Positions 8,425-17,115 of a DNA stretch of 64,000 nucleotides are shown here, one piece after another. How positions within the stretch are numbered: the first letter of the stretch is position 1; every line of letters begins with the position of its first letter. The notes under the pieces are model-generated. The model worked only from the letters and a program-made list of their open reading frames with translations, was not told where the DNA came from and did no database searches. Source of the stretch: JAWKJY01 sp041393535 (GTDB taxonomy: Bacteria; Actinomycetota; Thermoleophilia; Gaiellales; Gaiellaceae); contig JAWKJY010000015.1 in the NCBI GenBank assembly GCA_041393535.1, positions 1-64,000 of the forward strand, given 5' to 3'. The translations under genes were made by a program, and so were the position numbers.

Positions 8425-10374
8425 ATGGGCGCCATGCAGACGATCCCCCTCGCCGGCCAGTCGCCGGACCGTATCCGGGCCGCGCTCGCAGACGCGGACG
8501 TGCCCGTGCTCCTGATGGTCCTCGTCCACCTCACCGGCGAGCGCCGCTGGCTCGAGCCGCCGTACCGGCCGAAGCGCGACATGAGCTTCTTCGCGGACGA
8601 GGGCGGTGGCCTGCCGGACGAGATCCAGGCGGAGGTGCGCGAGGCGGCGCTCGAGGCGCTCGTCGCCCTCTCCGAGGGGCGCCTGGAGCTGCCGGCGCAG
8701 CCGACGCCCGAGCTGCTGCAGCTGATGATGTCGGTCTGCGTCGGCGACGAGGTCCCCGACGAGTACGTGCCGATGATGCTCGAGGAGATGGCCCTCGTCG
8801 ACCGGGACGAGCCCTGGAAGGCGCACGGCCCGGTCGAGGCGCCCGCCGGGTTCGAGGTGCTGATCGTCGGCGCCGGCATGTCCGGCCTCTGCCTCGGCGC
8901 GAAGCTCGAGCAGGCCGGCATCCCGTACACGATCGTCGAGAAGAACGAGCGCGTCGGCGGCACCTGGCTCGAGAACACGTACCCGGAGTCCGGCTGCGAC
9001 GTGCCGAACCACTTCTACTCGTTCTCCTTCCGGCCGAACCCGGACTGGACGGGCTACTTCTCGAAGCAGCAGGAGATCGAGGACTACCTCGAGACCTGCG
9101 CCGAGGAGTTCGGCGTCGTCCCGCGGATCCGCTTCGGCACCGAGGTCGTCTCGGTCGCGTGGGACGAGGACGCGGCGCGCTGGACGGCGGAGCTGCGCCT
9201 CGCCGACGGCTCGACGGACACCGTCACGGCGGCCGTGGTCGTCTCGGCGGTGGGGCAGCTGAACCGTCCGAAGGTGCCGCGGCTCGAGGGGCTCGACAGC
9301 TTCCAGGGGCCGGCGTTCCACACGGCGCGCTGGGATCACGACGTCGACCTCGCGGGCAAGCGCGTCGCCGTGATCGGGACGGGCGCGAGCGCGATGCAGC
9401 TCGCGCGCACGACGGCGGAGCAGGTCGGGCGCCTGCTGATCTTCCAGCGCTCCGCGCAGTGGGCGATCCCGAGCCGGGACTACCACCGCACGGTCTCCGA
9501 GGAGAAGCGCTGGCTGCTGAACCACGTGCCGTTCTACGCCGGCTGGTACCGCTACACGCTCGCCTGGCGCTTCGGCGACCACCTGCTGCCCGCCGTCCGG
9601 CGCGACCCGACCTGGGAGCACTCGGACCGCGCCGTCAGCGCGCGCAACGACAAGCATCGCCAGTTCCTGACGGACTACATCGTCCAGGAGCTCGGCGACC
9701 GCCAGGACCTGCTGCCGAAGGTGCTGCCCGACTACCCGCCGTACGGCAAGCGGATCCTCGTCGACAACCACTGGTTCCGCATGCTGCAGCGCGACAACGT
9801 CGACCTGATCACCGAGGGGATCGAGCGGATCACGCCCACGGGGATCCGAACGGTCGACGGGGTCGAGCACGAGGTCGACGTGATCGTCCTCGCCACGGGC
9901 TTCGAGTCGACCCGGATGCTCTTCCCGATGCAGGTGCGCGGCCGCGACGGCGTCGTCCTGCACGACCTCTGGGGCGACGACGACTCCCGCGCCTACCTCG
10001 GCATCACGATCCCGCGCTTCCCGAACTTGTTCTGCCTCTACGGCCCGAACACGAACCTCGGCCACGGCGGCTCGATCGTCTTCATCGCCGAGTGCCAGGT
10101 GCGCTACGTGATGGGCTGCCTGACGCGGATGCTGCGCGAGGGGATCGAGACGCTCGAGTGCCGCGAGGACGTCTACGACGACTACGTCGAGCGCCTCGAC
10201 GCCGCCCACGGCGAGCTGATCTGGACCCACCCGGGCATGGACACCTGGTACCGGAACCGCTCGGGCAGGGTCGTCAGCATCATGCCCTGGCGCCTCGTCG
10301 ACTACTGGCGGATGACCCGCGAGCCGGATCCCGCAGACTTCGTCGAGCGGGAGCGCGAGCGCGCGACCGCCTAG
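8425..10374 (+). CDS. FAD-dependent Baeyer-Villiger-type monooxygenase with N-terminal extension
   Basis: 649 residues. The FAD-binding GAGMSG lies at 149-154. A Baeyer-Villiger fingerprint variant FQGPAFHTARWD is at 293-304, with D replacing the final P. The NADPH-binding GTGASA is at 318-323. The roughly 140-residue helical extension before the FAD domain is the layout of 4-hydroxyacetophenone-monooxygenase-like enzymes. The expected reaction is O2/NADPH-dependent insertion of oxygen next to a ketone; the substrate is unknown. A GGGAGG precedes ATG 8425. However, TACGAT at 8421-8426 would place a leaderless start at the second ATG, 8434. Confidence 0.85.
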   Translation: MGAMQTIPLAGQSPDRIRAALADADVPVLLMVLVHLTGERRWLEPPYRPKRDMSFFADEGGGLPDEIQAEVREAALEALVALSEGRLELPAQPTPELLQLMMSVCVGDEVPDEYVPMMLEEMALVDRDEPWKAHGPVEAPAGFEVLIVGAGMSGLCLGAKLEQAGIPYTIVEKNERVGGTWLENTYPESGCDVPNHFYSFSFRPNPDWTGYFSKQQEIEDYLETCAEEFGVVPRIRFGTEVVSVAWDEDAARWTAELRLADGSTDTVTAAVVVSAVGQLNRPKVPRLEGLDSFQGPAFHTARWDHDVDLAGKRVAVIGTGASAMQLARTTAEQVGRLLIFQRSAQWAIPSRDYHRTVSEEKRWLLNHVPFYAGWYRYTLAWRFGDHLLPAVRRDPTWEHSDRAVSARNDKHRQFLTDYIVQELGDRQDLLPKVLPDYPPYGKRILVDNHWFRMLQRDNVDLITEGIERITPTGIRTVDGVEHEVDVIVLATGFESTRMLFPMQVRGRDGVVLHDLWGDDDSRAYLGITIPRFPNLFCLYGPNTNLGHGGSIVFIAECQVRYVMGCLTRMLREGIETLECREDVYDDYVERLDAAHGELIWTHPGMDTWYRNRSGRVVSIMPWRLVDYWRMTREPDPADFVERERERATA

Positions 10375-10401
10375 CGGCCGGCCCGCCTCACCGGAGGACG
10401 C

Positions 10402-10434
10402 GAGCGCCCCGCCGGCCGGTCCGGCGGGGCGCTC
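10402..10434. terminator. strong hairpin terminator, 14-bp stem
   Basis: The perfect arms GAGCGCCCCGCCGG and CCGGCGGGGCGCTC flank a 5-nt loop between the monooxygenase stop and the tRNA 3' end. It could serve both converging transcripts. No U-tract. Confidence 0.7.
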
Positions 10435-10440
10435 GTCGTA

Positions 10441-10530
10441 CGGAGAGGGCGGGATTTGAACCCGCGAGCCAGCTCATCGCCGGCTACGCGATTTCCAGTC
10501 GCGCTCCTTCGGCCACTCGGACACCTCTCC
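10441..10530 (-). tRNA. tRNA-Ser (anticodon GGA)
   Basis: Read on the minus strand: the acceptor arm GGAGAGG pairs with CCTCTCC, with discriminator G. The anticodon stem CGCGA/TCGCG encloses loop CTGGAAA, giving anticodon GGA. A long class II variable arm follows, and the T-arm is CGGGTTCAAATCCCG. The 3' CCA is not encoded. It reads UCC/UCU serine codons. Confidence 0.97.
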
Positions 10531-10585
10531 TCGTGCGCGTCGGCGCGGGCCTATCGTTGCACACCGCGTCGAGCGCCCGCCCCCG

Positions 10586-11155
10586 CTAGAAGCTCAGCCG
10601 CGGGTAGCGCTTCGTCAGCTGGAGCAGGTAGGCGATCGTCTGCGTCTGGTAGGTCAGCACGAACATCCCGAAGCGCACGAGCCCGGCCGGCGAGCGGCCG
10701 AGGACGACGGCGAGGATCCAGAGCACCAGCGCGACGACGCCGTTCGCGTAGCCGAGGATCGCGGCCACGAAGTAGGCCGGGATGACGGCGTAGTAGCGGA
10801 GGAACATGTGGATCCGGTTCTGCCTCTCCGGCGGCGCGATCTCGGCGTCGACGACGTACGGCGCGTCGGGGGAGCCGGTGAACGGCGGGTACGGGTCGGC
10901 GAGGAAGTTCGCGTACGCGTTGATCCGCGTGACGTAGCGCACCCAGCCGGCCATGAAGCCGTGCAGGCCCTGCGGCGTGCGGCCGAGGACGAGGCCGATC
11001 CACGGCATCAGCCAGACGCCCAGGATCAGCACCGGGATGCCGTAGAACGCCGCGACGAACGCGTGCGGGATGACGAGCAGGAAGCGGACGAGCGACGTGA
11101 GCCGGCTCCGCTTCAGGTCGTCGCTCGAGACGAGCGTGACCGGGTGTTCCGTCAC
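10586..11155 (-). CDS. DUF4389 domain membrane protein
   Basis: 189 residues. It looks like the DUF4389 family: two repeats of a hydrophobic helix pair, the first around LVRFLLVIPHAFVAAFYG, the second around FLRYYAVIPAYFVAAILGY, each followed by 'G(R/S)(T/S)P.G' and a soluble loop. GTG start at 11155. Single gene; role unknown, membrane location likely. Confidence 0.8.
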   Translation of the reverse strand: MTEHPVTLVSSDDLKRSRLTSLVRFLLVIPHAFVAAFYGIPVLILGVWLMPWIGLVLGRTPQGLHGFMAGWVRYVTRINAYANFLADPYPPFTGSPDAPYVVDAEIAPPERQNRIHMFLRYYAVIPAYFVAAILGYANGVVALVLWILAVVLGRSPAGLVRFGMFVLTYQTQTIAYLLQLTKRYPRLSF

Positions 11156-11238
11156 GGGAGGCCTCCTGGCCAGGGGGAAGGTGTGCCGAGGTTCGCAGAC
11201 GAGCCGGCTGTTCCTGCCCGCGGTATGCTCGCGCGGCC

Positions 11239-12057
11239 GTGCATCCCCGCACCATCGATCTCGGCGACGGCCGCCGTGTCAGGGCCCTGGACGAGGGCGA
11301 CGGGCGCCCGATCGTCCTGCTGCACGGCTGGCCGACGAACGCGAACGCCTGGGGTCGCCAGCTGACCGGGCTGCCCGGGCACCGCGTGCTCGCCCTCGAC
11401 CTGCCCGGCTTCGGGCTCTCGCCGCCGCCCGCCGAGCCGACGATCGCCGAGCTGGCCCGCACCGTCCGGGACGTGCTCGCCCACGAGGGGATCGACGACG
11501 CCGTCCTGGTCGGCTGGTCGATGGGCGGCTGCGTCGTCCTCGCCTACTGCGAGCGGTTCGGGACGGAGCGGCTGCGCGGGATCGGCATCGTGGACGTCTC
11601 GCCGCGCCTGCTGCCCGGCCCCGGCTGGGCGCACGGCGAGGGGACGCCGTTCTCGGGCGAGGGGCTCGAGACCTGGCGGGCCGGCTGGCTCGCCGACCCG
11701 AGGGCCGTCGCGACCGACGTCTACACGATCGGGATCGCCGACCTCGACCGGCACGCGCGCGAGCGGGAGTGGCTCGTCGAGGAGTCGCTGAAGGCGTCGC
11801 GCGAGCCGGCGATCGCGCTCCTGCTCGACGCCTTCCGGGCCGACTACCGTGCCGTCCTGCCGGCGATCGACGTGCCGGCGCTCCTGCTCTACGGGGCCCA
11901 CTCGACCTCGACGACGCCCTGGGTGCGCGCCTACACCGAGCGCGAGCTCCCGGACGCGGAGGCGGTCGTCTTCGAGCGGTCGAGCCACTGCCCGATGCTC
12001 GAGGAGACCGCGGCCTTCAACGCCGCGCTCGACGCGTTCGCGCGCAGGGCCGGCTGA
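11239..12057 (+). CDS. alpha/beta-fold hydrolase
   Basis: 272 residues. The oxyanion HGWP starts at residue 29, the nucleophile Ser94 sits in GWSMGG, the acid is probably in the LLYGAHSTS region, and the catalytic His is in SSHCPM near 245. Complete triad. GTG start with a TATGCT about 10 nt upstream, so near-leaderless. The stop overlaps the next start (TGATG), coupling it to the SDR and suggesting consecutive steps on one small molecule. Substrate unknown (esterase, lactonase or haloperoxidase-like). Confidence 0.85.
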   Translation: MHPRTIDLGDGRRVRALDEGDGRPIVLLHGWPTNANAWGRQLTGLPGHRVLALDLPGFGLSPPPAEPTIAELARTVRDVLAHEGIDDAVLVGWSMGGCVVLAYCERFGTERLRGIGIVDVSPRLLPGPGWAHGEGTPFSGEGLETWRAGWLADPRAVATDVYTIGIADLDRHAREREWLVEESLKASREPAIALLLDAFRADYRAVLPAIDVPALLLYGAHSTSTTPWVRAYTERELPDAEAVVFERSSHCPMLEETAAFNAALDAFARRAG

Positions 12058-12812
12058 TGGAGGGGCGGGTCGCGCTCGTCACGGGCGCCGCCGGCGGGAT
12101 CGGCCGGGCCGCGTGCCTCGGCTTCGCCGCGCGCGGGGCGCGCGTGCTCGCCTGCGACCTCGACGCGGCGGGCGCGGAGGCGACCGCCGGGCTCGTGCGC
12201 GCCGCCGGCGGCGAGGCGATCGCGCGGCGCGTCGACGTCTGCGACGCGGACGACGTCCGCGGGATGGTCGCGGCGGCCGTCGAGGCGTTCGGGCGGCTCG
12301 ACCACGCGCTCAACAACGCGGGCGTGATCGGCGACGTCGGCGTCTCGCTCGCGGAGACGGACGAGGCCGTCTGGCGGCGCGTGGTCGACGTCAACCTGAC
12401 GGGCGTCTTCCTCTGCCTGCGCGCCGAGATCCCGGTCCTCGCCGCCGCGGGCCGCGGCTCGATCGTCAACACCGCCTCGGCGCTCGGGCTGACCGGCGAC
12501 GCGGGCCTCGGCCCGTACGTCGCGAGCAAGCACGGCGTCGTCGGGCTCACGCGCGCCGCGGCGCTCGAGCTCGCCACGACGGGCGTGCGGGTCAACTGCA
12601 TCTGCCCCGGGGTGACGCGGACGGGCATGATCGAGGAGATCGTCGGCGGCGACCCGGCCGTCGAGGCGGCCATGACGTCGCGCCAGCCGCTCGGGCGGAT
12701 GGGCACGCCCGCCGAGGTGGCGGCCGCGGCGGTCTGGCTCTGCTCGGACGAGGCGGCCTTCGTCACCGGCCACGCGCTGGCGGTCGACGGCGGCCAGCTG
12801 ATCACGCCGTAG
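12057..12812 (+). CDS. SDR family NAD(P)-dependent oxidoreductase
   Basis: 251 residues, a classical short-chain dehydrogenase. It has the TGAAGGIG cofactor turn (9-16), NNAG, a catalytic YVASK motif, and a C-terminus (WLCSDEAAFVTGHALAVDGG) diagnostic of the FabG-like group. It shares the TGATG junction with the hydrolase upstream. The Asp after the second strand (ACDLD) favours NAD(H) over NADP(H). Substrate unknown. Confidence 0.9.
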   Translation: MEGRVALVTGAAGGIGRAACLGFAARGARVLACDLDAAGAEATAGLVRAAGGEAIARRVDVCDADDVRGMVAAAVEAFGRLDHALNNAGVIGDVGVSLAETDEAVWRRVVDVNLTGVFLCLRAEIPVLAAAGRGSIVNTASALGLTGDAGLGPYVASKHGVVGLTRAAALELATTGVRVNCICPGVTRTGMIEEIVGGDPAVEAAMTSRQPLGRMGTPAEVAAAAVWLCSDEAAFVTGHALAVDGGQLITP

Positions 12813-12825
12813 GGAGGTGGGAGCG

Positions 12826-13506
12826 GTGCGCTTCGAGGGGTTCGGCGCCGGGGCGGTCGCGTGGTTCGAGGGGCTCGAGCGGGACAACGCGAAGCGCTAC
12901 ATGGACGCGACGCGCGCCACCTTCGAGGACGAGGTGCGCGGCCCGCTCGAGGCGCTGCTCGTCGAGGTCGCGGCCGGGGTCGGCGGCGAGGTGAAGGTGT
13001 TCCGACAGAACCGCGACGTCCGGTTCTCGCCGGACAAGTCGCCCTACAAGACCGCGACGTACGGCGTCGTGCACCGGCCCGGGACGGACGCGGGCCTCTA
13101 CGCGGCGATCTCGTCCGCCGGGCTCTACGCCGGCACGGGGTACTACCAGATGGCCCGCGACCAGCTCGAGCGCTACCGCGCCGCGGTCGACGACGACGCA
13201 TCCGGTGGCGAGCTCGCCGCGCTCGTCGACGCGGTCGAGGCAGCGGGCCTCGTCGTCGAGGGCGACGGGCTGAGGACGGTGCCGCGCGGCTTCCCCCGCG
13301 ACCACCCGCGCCGCGAGCTGCTGCGGCGCACCTCGCTGATCCTCGGCGCGCGGCTCGCGCCCGGCCCGGCGCTCGGCGATCGCCGAGCGCTCGAGCACGC
13401 GCGCTCGACCTGGGCCGCGACGGCGCCGGTGACGGCCTGGCTCGACCGCAACGTCGGCCCGAGCGCGCTCCCGCCGGAGGAGCGCGTCGGCCGGCGCGGG
13501 CGGTAG
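12826..13506 (+). CDS. DUF2461 family protein
   Basis: 226 residues matching DUF2461/TIGR02453. Family-typical segments are FRQNRDVRFSPDKSPYKT and the GLYAAISSAGLYAGTGYY stretch. The GTG at 12826 was chosen because AGGGAGG sits 8 nt upstream. The GTG at 12817 would lie inside that ribosome site. Function unknown. The stop abuts the stop of the convergent crcB with no gap. Confidence 0.85.
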   Translation: MRFEGFGAGAVAWFEGLERDNAKRYMDATRATFEDEVRGPLEALLVEVAAGVGGEVKVFRQNRDVRFSPDKSPYKTATYGVVHRPGTDAGLYAAISSAGLYAGTGYYQMARDQLERYRAAVDDDASGGELAALVDAVEAAGLVVEGDGLRTVPRGFPRDHPRRELLRRTSLILGARLAPGPALGDRRALEHARSTWAATAPVTAWLDRNVGPSALPPEERVGRRGR

Positions 13507-13875
13507 TCACCAGAGGGCGCGGCCGATCGCCCAGCCGGCGGCGGTGACGCCGAGCCCGAGCGCGAGCGGCGCGACGAGCGTCGCGAGGACGAGCCGCCGC
13601 GCGTGCTCGGCGCCGAGCTCGACCAGCTCGAGCATCCAGGACGAGAACGTCGTCAGCGCGCCGAGCAGGCCGCCCGCGACGAGCAGGCGCGCGTCGCCGC
13701 CGACGCCGGCCCCCGCGAGCAGGCCGAGGACGAGCGAGCCGATCAGGTTCACCGCGAGCGTCCCGAGCGGCAGCGGCGTCGTCGTCCGCGTCCGCACCGC
13801 CGTCGAGACCGCGAAGCGGAGCACCGCGCCGACGGCGCCGAGCGCGGCGACCCCGAGCCAGACGCCGACGCTCAC
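13507..13875 (-). CDS. crcB: CrcB/Fluc fluoride channel subunit
   Basis: 122 residues with four membrane helices. Signatures are GAVGAVLRF near the start, NLIGSLVLG, and TTFSSWMLE, the helix-break region that lines the fluoride path. Fluc channels are dual-topology dimers that export fluoride. Overlaps the upstream crcB copy by GTGA, so the two probably form a heterodimer. No fluoride riboswitch is recognisable upstream of the operon. Confidence 0.92.
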   Translation of the reverse strand: MSVGVWLGVAALGAVGAVLRFAVSTAVRTRTTTPLPLGTLAVNLIGSLVLGLLAGAGVGGDARLLVAGGLLGALTTFSSWMLELVELGAEHARRLVLATLVAPLALGLGVTAAGWAIGRALW

Positions 13876-14282
13876 GGGCGCAGCCTCCGCGCGAGCCCGA
13901 CGCCGGCGAGCGCGAGCGCGACGCCCGCGGCCAGGCTGGCCGCCGCGTAGCCCGCCGCGAGCCCGACGCGCTCGTCGCGGCCGAGCTCGACCAGCTCGAG
14001 CTGGAAGGTCGAGAACGTCGTCAGCCCGCCGCAGAGGCCCGTTGCGAGCAGCGGCCAGCCGACGTGCGACGCCCGTCGGGCCGGCGGCAGCAGCCCGGCG
14101 AGCACGCCGAGGACGAGCGAGCCGGCGAGGTTGGCCGCGAACGTCGCCCAGGGCCAGCTGCCGTCGAACGGGACGGTCTCGGCGAGCGCGACGCGCGCGA
14201 CGGCGCCGGCGGCGCCGCCGACGGCGACGGCCGCGACGACCGCCCGGGCCGACGGGCGCAGGGGCGGTGCGTCGACGTCCAC
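13872..14282 (-). CDS. crcB: CrcB/Fluc fluoride channel subunit (second copy)
   Basis: 136 residues, four helices. Signatures are GGAAGAVARVAL, FAANLAGSLVLG and TTFSTFQLE. It is upstream of and translationally coupled to the other crcB. The two are only moderately similar, the arrangement seen where each subunit keeps one orientation. GTG start. Confidence 0.92.
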   Translation of the reverse strand: MDVDAPPLRPSARAVVAAVAVGGAAGAVARVALAETVPFDGSWPWATFAANLAGSLVLGVLAGLLPPARRASHVGWPLLATGLCGGLTTFSTFQLELVELGRDERVGLAAGYAAASLAAGVALALAGVGLARRLRP

Positions 14283-14292
14283 GAGGGAGAGC

Positions 14293-14685
14293 CTACGGGG
14301 CGTCGGAGACGAGCAGCGCGAGCACCGCCTCCCGATCGGCCCCGGGCGCGAGGTAGGCCCGCGTCGGGTCGCCCTCGATCGCGACCGCGAGCGCGGGGTC
14401 GACGCCGTCGATCGCGACGAGCTCGACGGAGCGGTCAGGGGCCAGCCTGACCCCGTCGGTCGTGTCGTCGGAGCACCCGGGGACGACGGCCGGCCCGAGC
14501 CGCTCGCCGGGGACGAAGGTCACCGGCACGCCCGCGACCCCATCGGTCGACACCACGCCGCAGAGTGCTGCCCCGGTCGGCGAGGCCGAGACGGGCTGGG
14601 CGGCCTGCGTCCGCTCGAACTCCCCGGTGCCGCCCCCACAGCCAGCCGCGAGCAGCACGACCACGGTGAGCACGACCAGCCTCAT
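14293..14685 (-). CDS. putative lipoprotein
   Basis: 130 residues. A signal peptide ends in a lipobox LLAAGC (Cys16), so it is probably lipid-anchored outside the membrane. The mature part has two further Cys (ALCGVV, VPGCSDD) that could form a disulfide. No domain recognised. It lies 10 nt upstream of the crcB pair and is probably co-transcribed, though a role with fluoride is not evident. Confidence 0.6.
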   Translation of the reverse strand: MRLVVLTVVVLLAAGCGGGTGEFERTQAAQPVSASPTGAALCGVVSTDGVAGVPVTFVPGERLGPAVVPGCSDDTTDGVRLAPDRSVELVAIDGVDPALAVAIEGDPTRAYLAPGADREAVLALLVSDAP

Positions 14686-14777
14686 GTCCCGTGAGACGAC
14701 CGCACCGCGCCCGTGGTTGGCCGGGGCGGCGCTAGAGTCACGGCGCGCCCACTGCCACGGGAGCGAGGAGGAACCGG

Positions 14778-15674
14778 ATGGCCGGCACCGCGTATCGCGA
14801 CGAGCCGCAGTGGACGAACCTCTGGCAGCTGGGCTTCCGCGAGAGCGCGCCCGGGCCCGAGATCTGGCGCGGGGCGGAGGTGGGTCAGGTCTCCCGCGAC
14901 CGCGACCCGGAGGGCGGGACGACGGCGTTCCTGCGCCTGCCGGCCGGCTGGCGGCACGTCGAGCGGGCCGTGGACGCGACCGTCGAGCTGTTCGTGCTCG
15001 AGGGCGCGATCGACATCGGCGGCGAGACCCTCGGCGTGTCGGGCTTCGCCGGGATCGCCCTCGGCTCCGGCCCGCTCGAGGTCGCCGCGCCGCGCGGCGC
15101 GCTCGTCCTCTGCTACCACACCCCGGGGCTGACGACCGAGCACGCCTACCCCGACGGGCTCCGCCTGCTGCGCACCTGGCAGGAGGGCTGGACGCCGTAC
15201 GATGTCCCGGGGCTGCGCCACGGCTCGGTCTACAAGGGCCTGCGCACGCCGGACGTGACGACCGGCCCGCTGCACGGCGGCCCGAAGGGGATGCTCCGCC
15301 TGCACCTGCTGACCCCCGGCTTCACCTCGCCGCAGGAGGAGATCCACGAGGACTGCTGGGAGGAGATCGTCTGCCTCGGCGGCGACTTCCTGATGCCGAA
15401 GCGCGGGATGAGCGGCCCGGGCACGCTGCTCGTCAACCCGGCCGGCTACCCGCACGGGCCGTACTTCACGCAGGGGAGCGCCTTCCTGCTCGTCCACTCG
15501 GCGAGCCCGATGCCGACGTCCTACACGGACTACCCGTGCGGCCCGGAGATCGGTGCGCACTACCTCGAGACCGTGCCGCTCGTGCGCGAGCCGCGCACCG
15601 ACCGCTGGGACGACCGCCCGGAGAAGGCGGTCTGGGAGCAGATGGTCTCCGAGCGCGCCGCGGCCTCCGTCTAG
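14778..15674 (+). CDS. cupin-fold protein (DUF4437-like bicupin)
   Basis: 298 residues with two cupin modules (about 40-130 and 165-255). The second contains HEDCWEEIVCLGGDF and NPAGYPHGPYF, the places where cupins keep metal-binding His/Glu. It resembles DUF4437 proteins. The ATG follows GAGGAGGA with TAGAGT 40 nt upstream as a possible -10. Reaction unknown. Confidence 0.7.
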   Translation: MAGTAYRDEPQWTNLWQLGFRESAPGPEIWRGAEVGQVSRDRDPEGGTTAFLRLPAGWRHVERAVDATVELFVLEGAIDIGGETLGVSGFAGIALGSGPLEVAAPRGALVLCYHTPGLTTEHAYPDGLRLLRTWQEGWTPYDVPGLRHGSVYKGLRTPDVTTGPLHGGPKGMLRLHLLTPGFTSPQEEIHEDCWEEIVCLGGDFLMPKRGMSGPGTLLVNPAGYPHGPYFTQGSAFLLVHSASPMPTSYTDYPCGPEIGAHYLETVPLVREPRTDRWDDRPEKAVWEQMVSERAAASV

Positions 15675-15685
15675 GCCGCGACGCG

Positions 15686-15713
15686 GGTGCGGGCGCCGCG
15701 CGGCGCCCGCACC
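15686..15713. terminator. perfect 28-nt palindrome between convergent genes
   Basis: 14-nt arms (GGTGCGGGCGCCGC and its complement) just after the cupin stop, touching the expected stop codon of the beta-CASP gene. Likely bidirectional; no U-tract. Confidence 0.65.
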
Positions 15714-17115
15714 TAGATCGGGACGACCGCGCCGTTCCCGGCGGCCCCGGCGCTCCAGCCGAGCTCCGCGCGCACGCGCGCGACGAGCACTCGCTCGCCG
15801 CCGGCTCGCCGTGGACGGCGTGGAGCGCACGCGGGGCCTCGAGAGCGACGAGGCGAGCCAGGCGAGCGCTCGCTCGCGTCCGCGCGTGCGCGGAGAACGC
15901 CTCGACGTGCGTCACCTCGGCGAGCACGGGCCAGTTCTGGCCGAGCAGCTTCAGCTCGCGCGCGCCCTCGAGCAGCGCCCGGCCGCGCGTCCCGGCCGCC
16001 TGGAAGCCGATCAGGACGATGGCGTTGCGCGGGTCGCCTGCCCGGCGCGCGAGGTGGTGGAGGATCCGCCCGCCGGTCAGCATCCCGGACGCGGCCACGA
16101 TCACCATCGGCCCGCTCCGCTCGTTCAGCGCCTTCGAGGCCTGGACGTCTCGCACCTCGTGCAGGCCCGGGAAGGTGAAGGGCTCGCCGCCGTGCAGGGC
16201 CGGCAGGATCTCGGGCGCGCCCTGGCGGGCGGCGGCGCGATAGACCCGCAGCGCCGCGCTCGCCATCGGGCTGTCGAGGAAGACGGGCACCTCGGGGATC
16301 TCGCCCGCGTGGCGCAGGCGCCCCAGGGCGTGCAGGATCGCCTCCGTCCGGTCGACCGCGAAGGCGGGGAGGAGGACGACGCCGCCGCGGCCCGCGGTGC
16401 GCCTGATCGTCCGGCCGAGCAGCTCGGCCGCGTCCTCCTCCGCGTGCTCGCGGTCGCCGTAGGTCGACTCGCAGAGGACGACGTCCGCGCCCGGCGGCGC
16501 CTCCGGGGCCCGCAGGATCGGGTGCTCCGGCCGGCCGATGTCGCCGCTGACGAGCAGCCGCCGGCCGCCGACCTCGAGCAGGATCGAGGCCGCGCCGAGG
16601 ATGTGGCCCGCGTGCCGGAACGTCGCGTGGACCCCGTGCGCGACCTCGACCCGGCGGTGGAACGGGACGTCCACGAGGTGCTCGAGCGCGCGCAGCGCTT
16701 CGTCCTCGGTGAAGAGCGGCCGGGCCGGGTGGTGCTTCGAGTAGCCCTTGCGGTTCGCGTACTGGGCCTCCTCCTCGTTCAGCCGGCCGGAGTCGGGAAG
16801 GACGATCCCGGCGAGCGCGCGCGTGTTCGGCGTGCAGACGATCCGCCCACGGAAGCCGTCGCGGACGAGCGCCGGCAGGTAGCCGCAGTGGTCGACGTGC
16901 GCGTGGGTCAGCACGACCGCCTGCAGCGAGGCCGGGTCGACCGGGAAGCGCTCCCAGTTGCGCAGGCGCAGCTCCTTCAGCCCCTGGAAGAGGCCGCAGT
17001 CGACGAGCACGCGCGTCCGGCCGTCCTCGACCAGGAAGCGGCTGCCGGTGACCGTGCCGGCGGCGCCGAGGAAGGCGACCGTCGGCCCGTCGAGCGGCCG
17101 GCGCGTCAGCTCCAC
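15713..17115 (-). CDS. MBL-fold beta-CASP RNA-processing-type metallo-hydrolase, C-terminus frameshifted
   Basis: The metallo-beta-lactamase motif HAHVDH lies at 71-76. Further motifs are HAGHILGAAS, the SGDIGRP metal loop, the beta-CASP region (LLPAFAVDRTEAIL, VFLDSPMA) and late AFSAHA and AVHGEP. These proteins are RNA endo/exonucleases of the YsnF/RNase J-like group. After AVHGEPAA the frame breaks at about 15795. Adding one G restores ERVLVARVRAELGW and a stop at 15713 (about 467 residues). As written, the frame runs on to 15466 antisense to the cupin gene. GTG start overlaps the TolB-like gene by 10 nt. Confidence 0.85.

Noticed and set aside
14283..14780. Fluoride riboswitch before the crcB operon
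   Set aside because: No sequence resembling the conserved fluoride aptamer core is visible upstream of the lipoprotein or crcB starts.
15466..15712. Extended C-terminus of the beta-CASP protein into the cupin gene
   Set aside because: The sequence after AVHGEPAA is Arg/Ser/Pro-rich shadow of the cupin gene. The correct end is at 15713 in the next frame.
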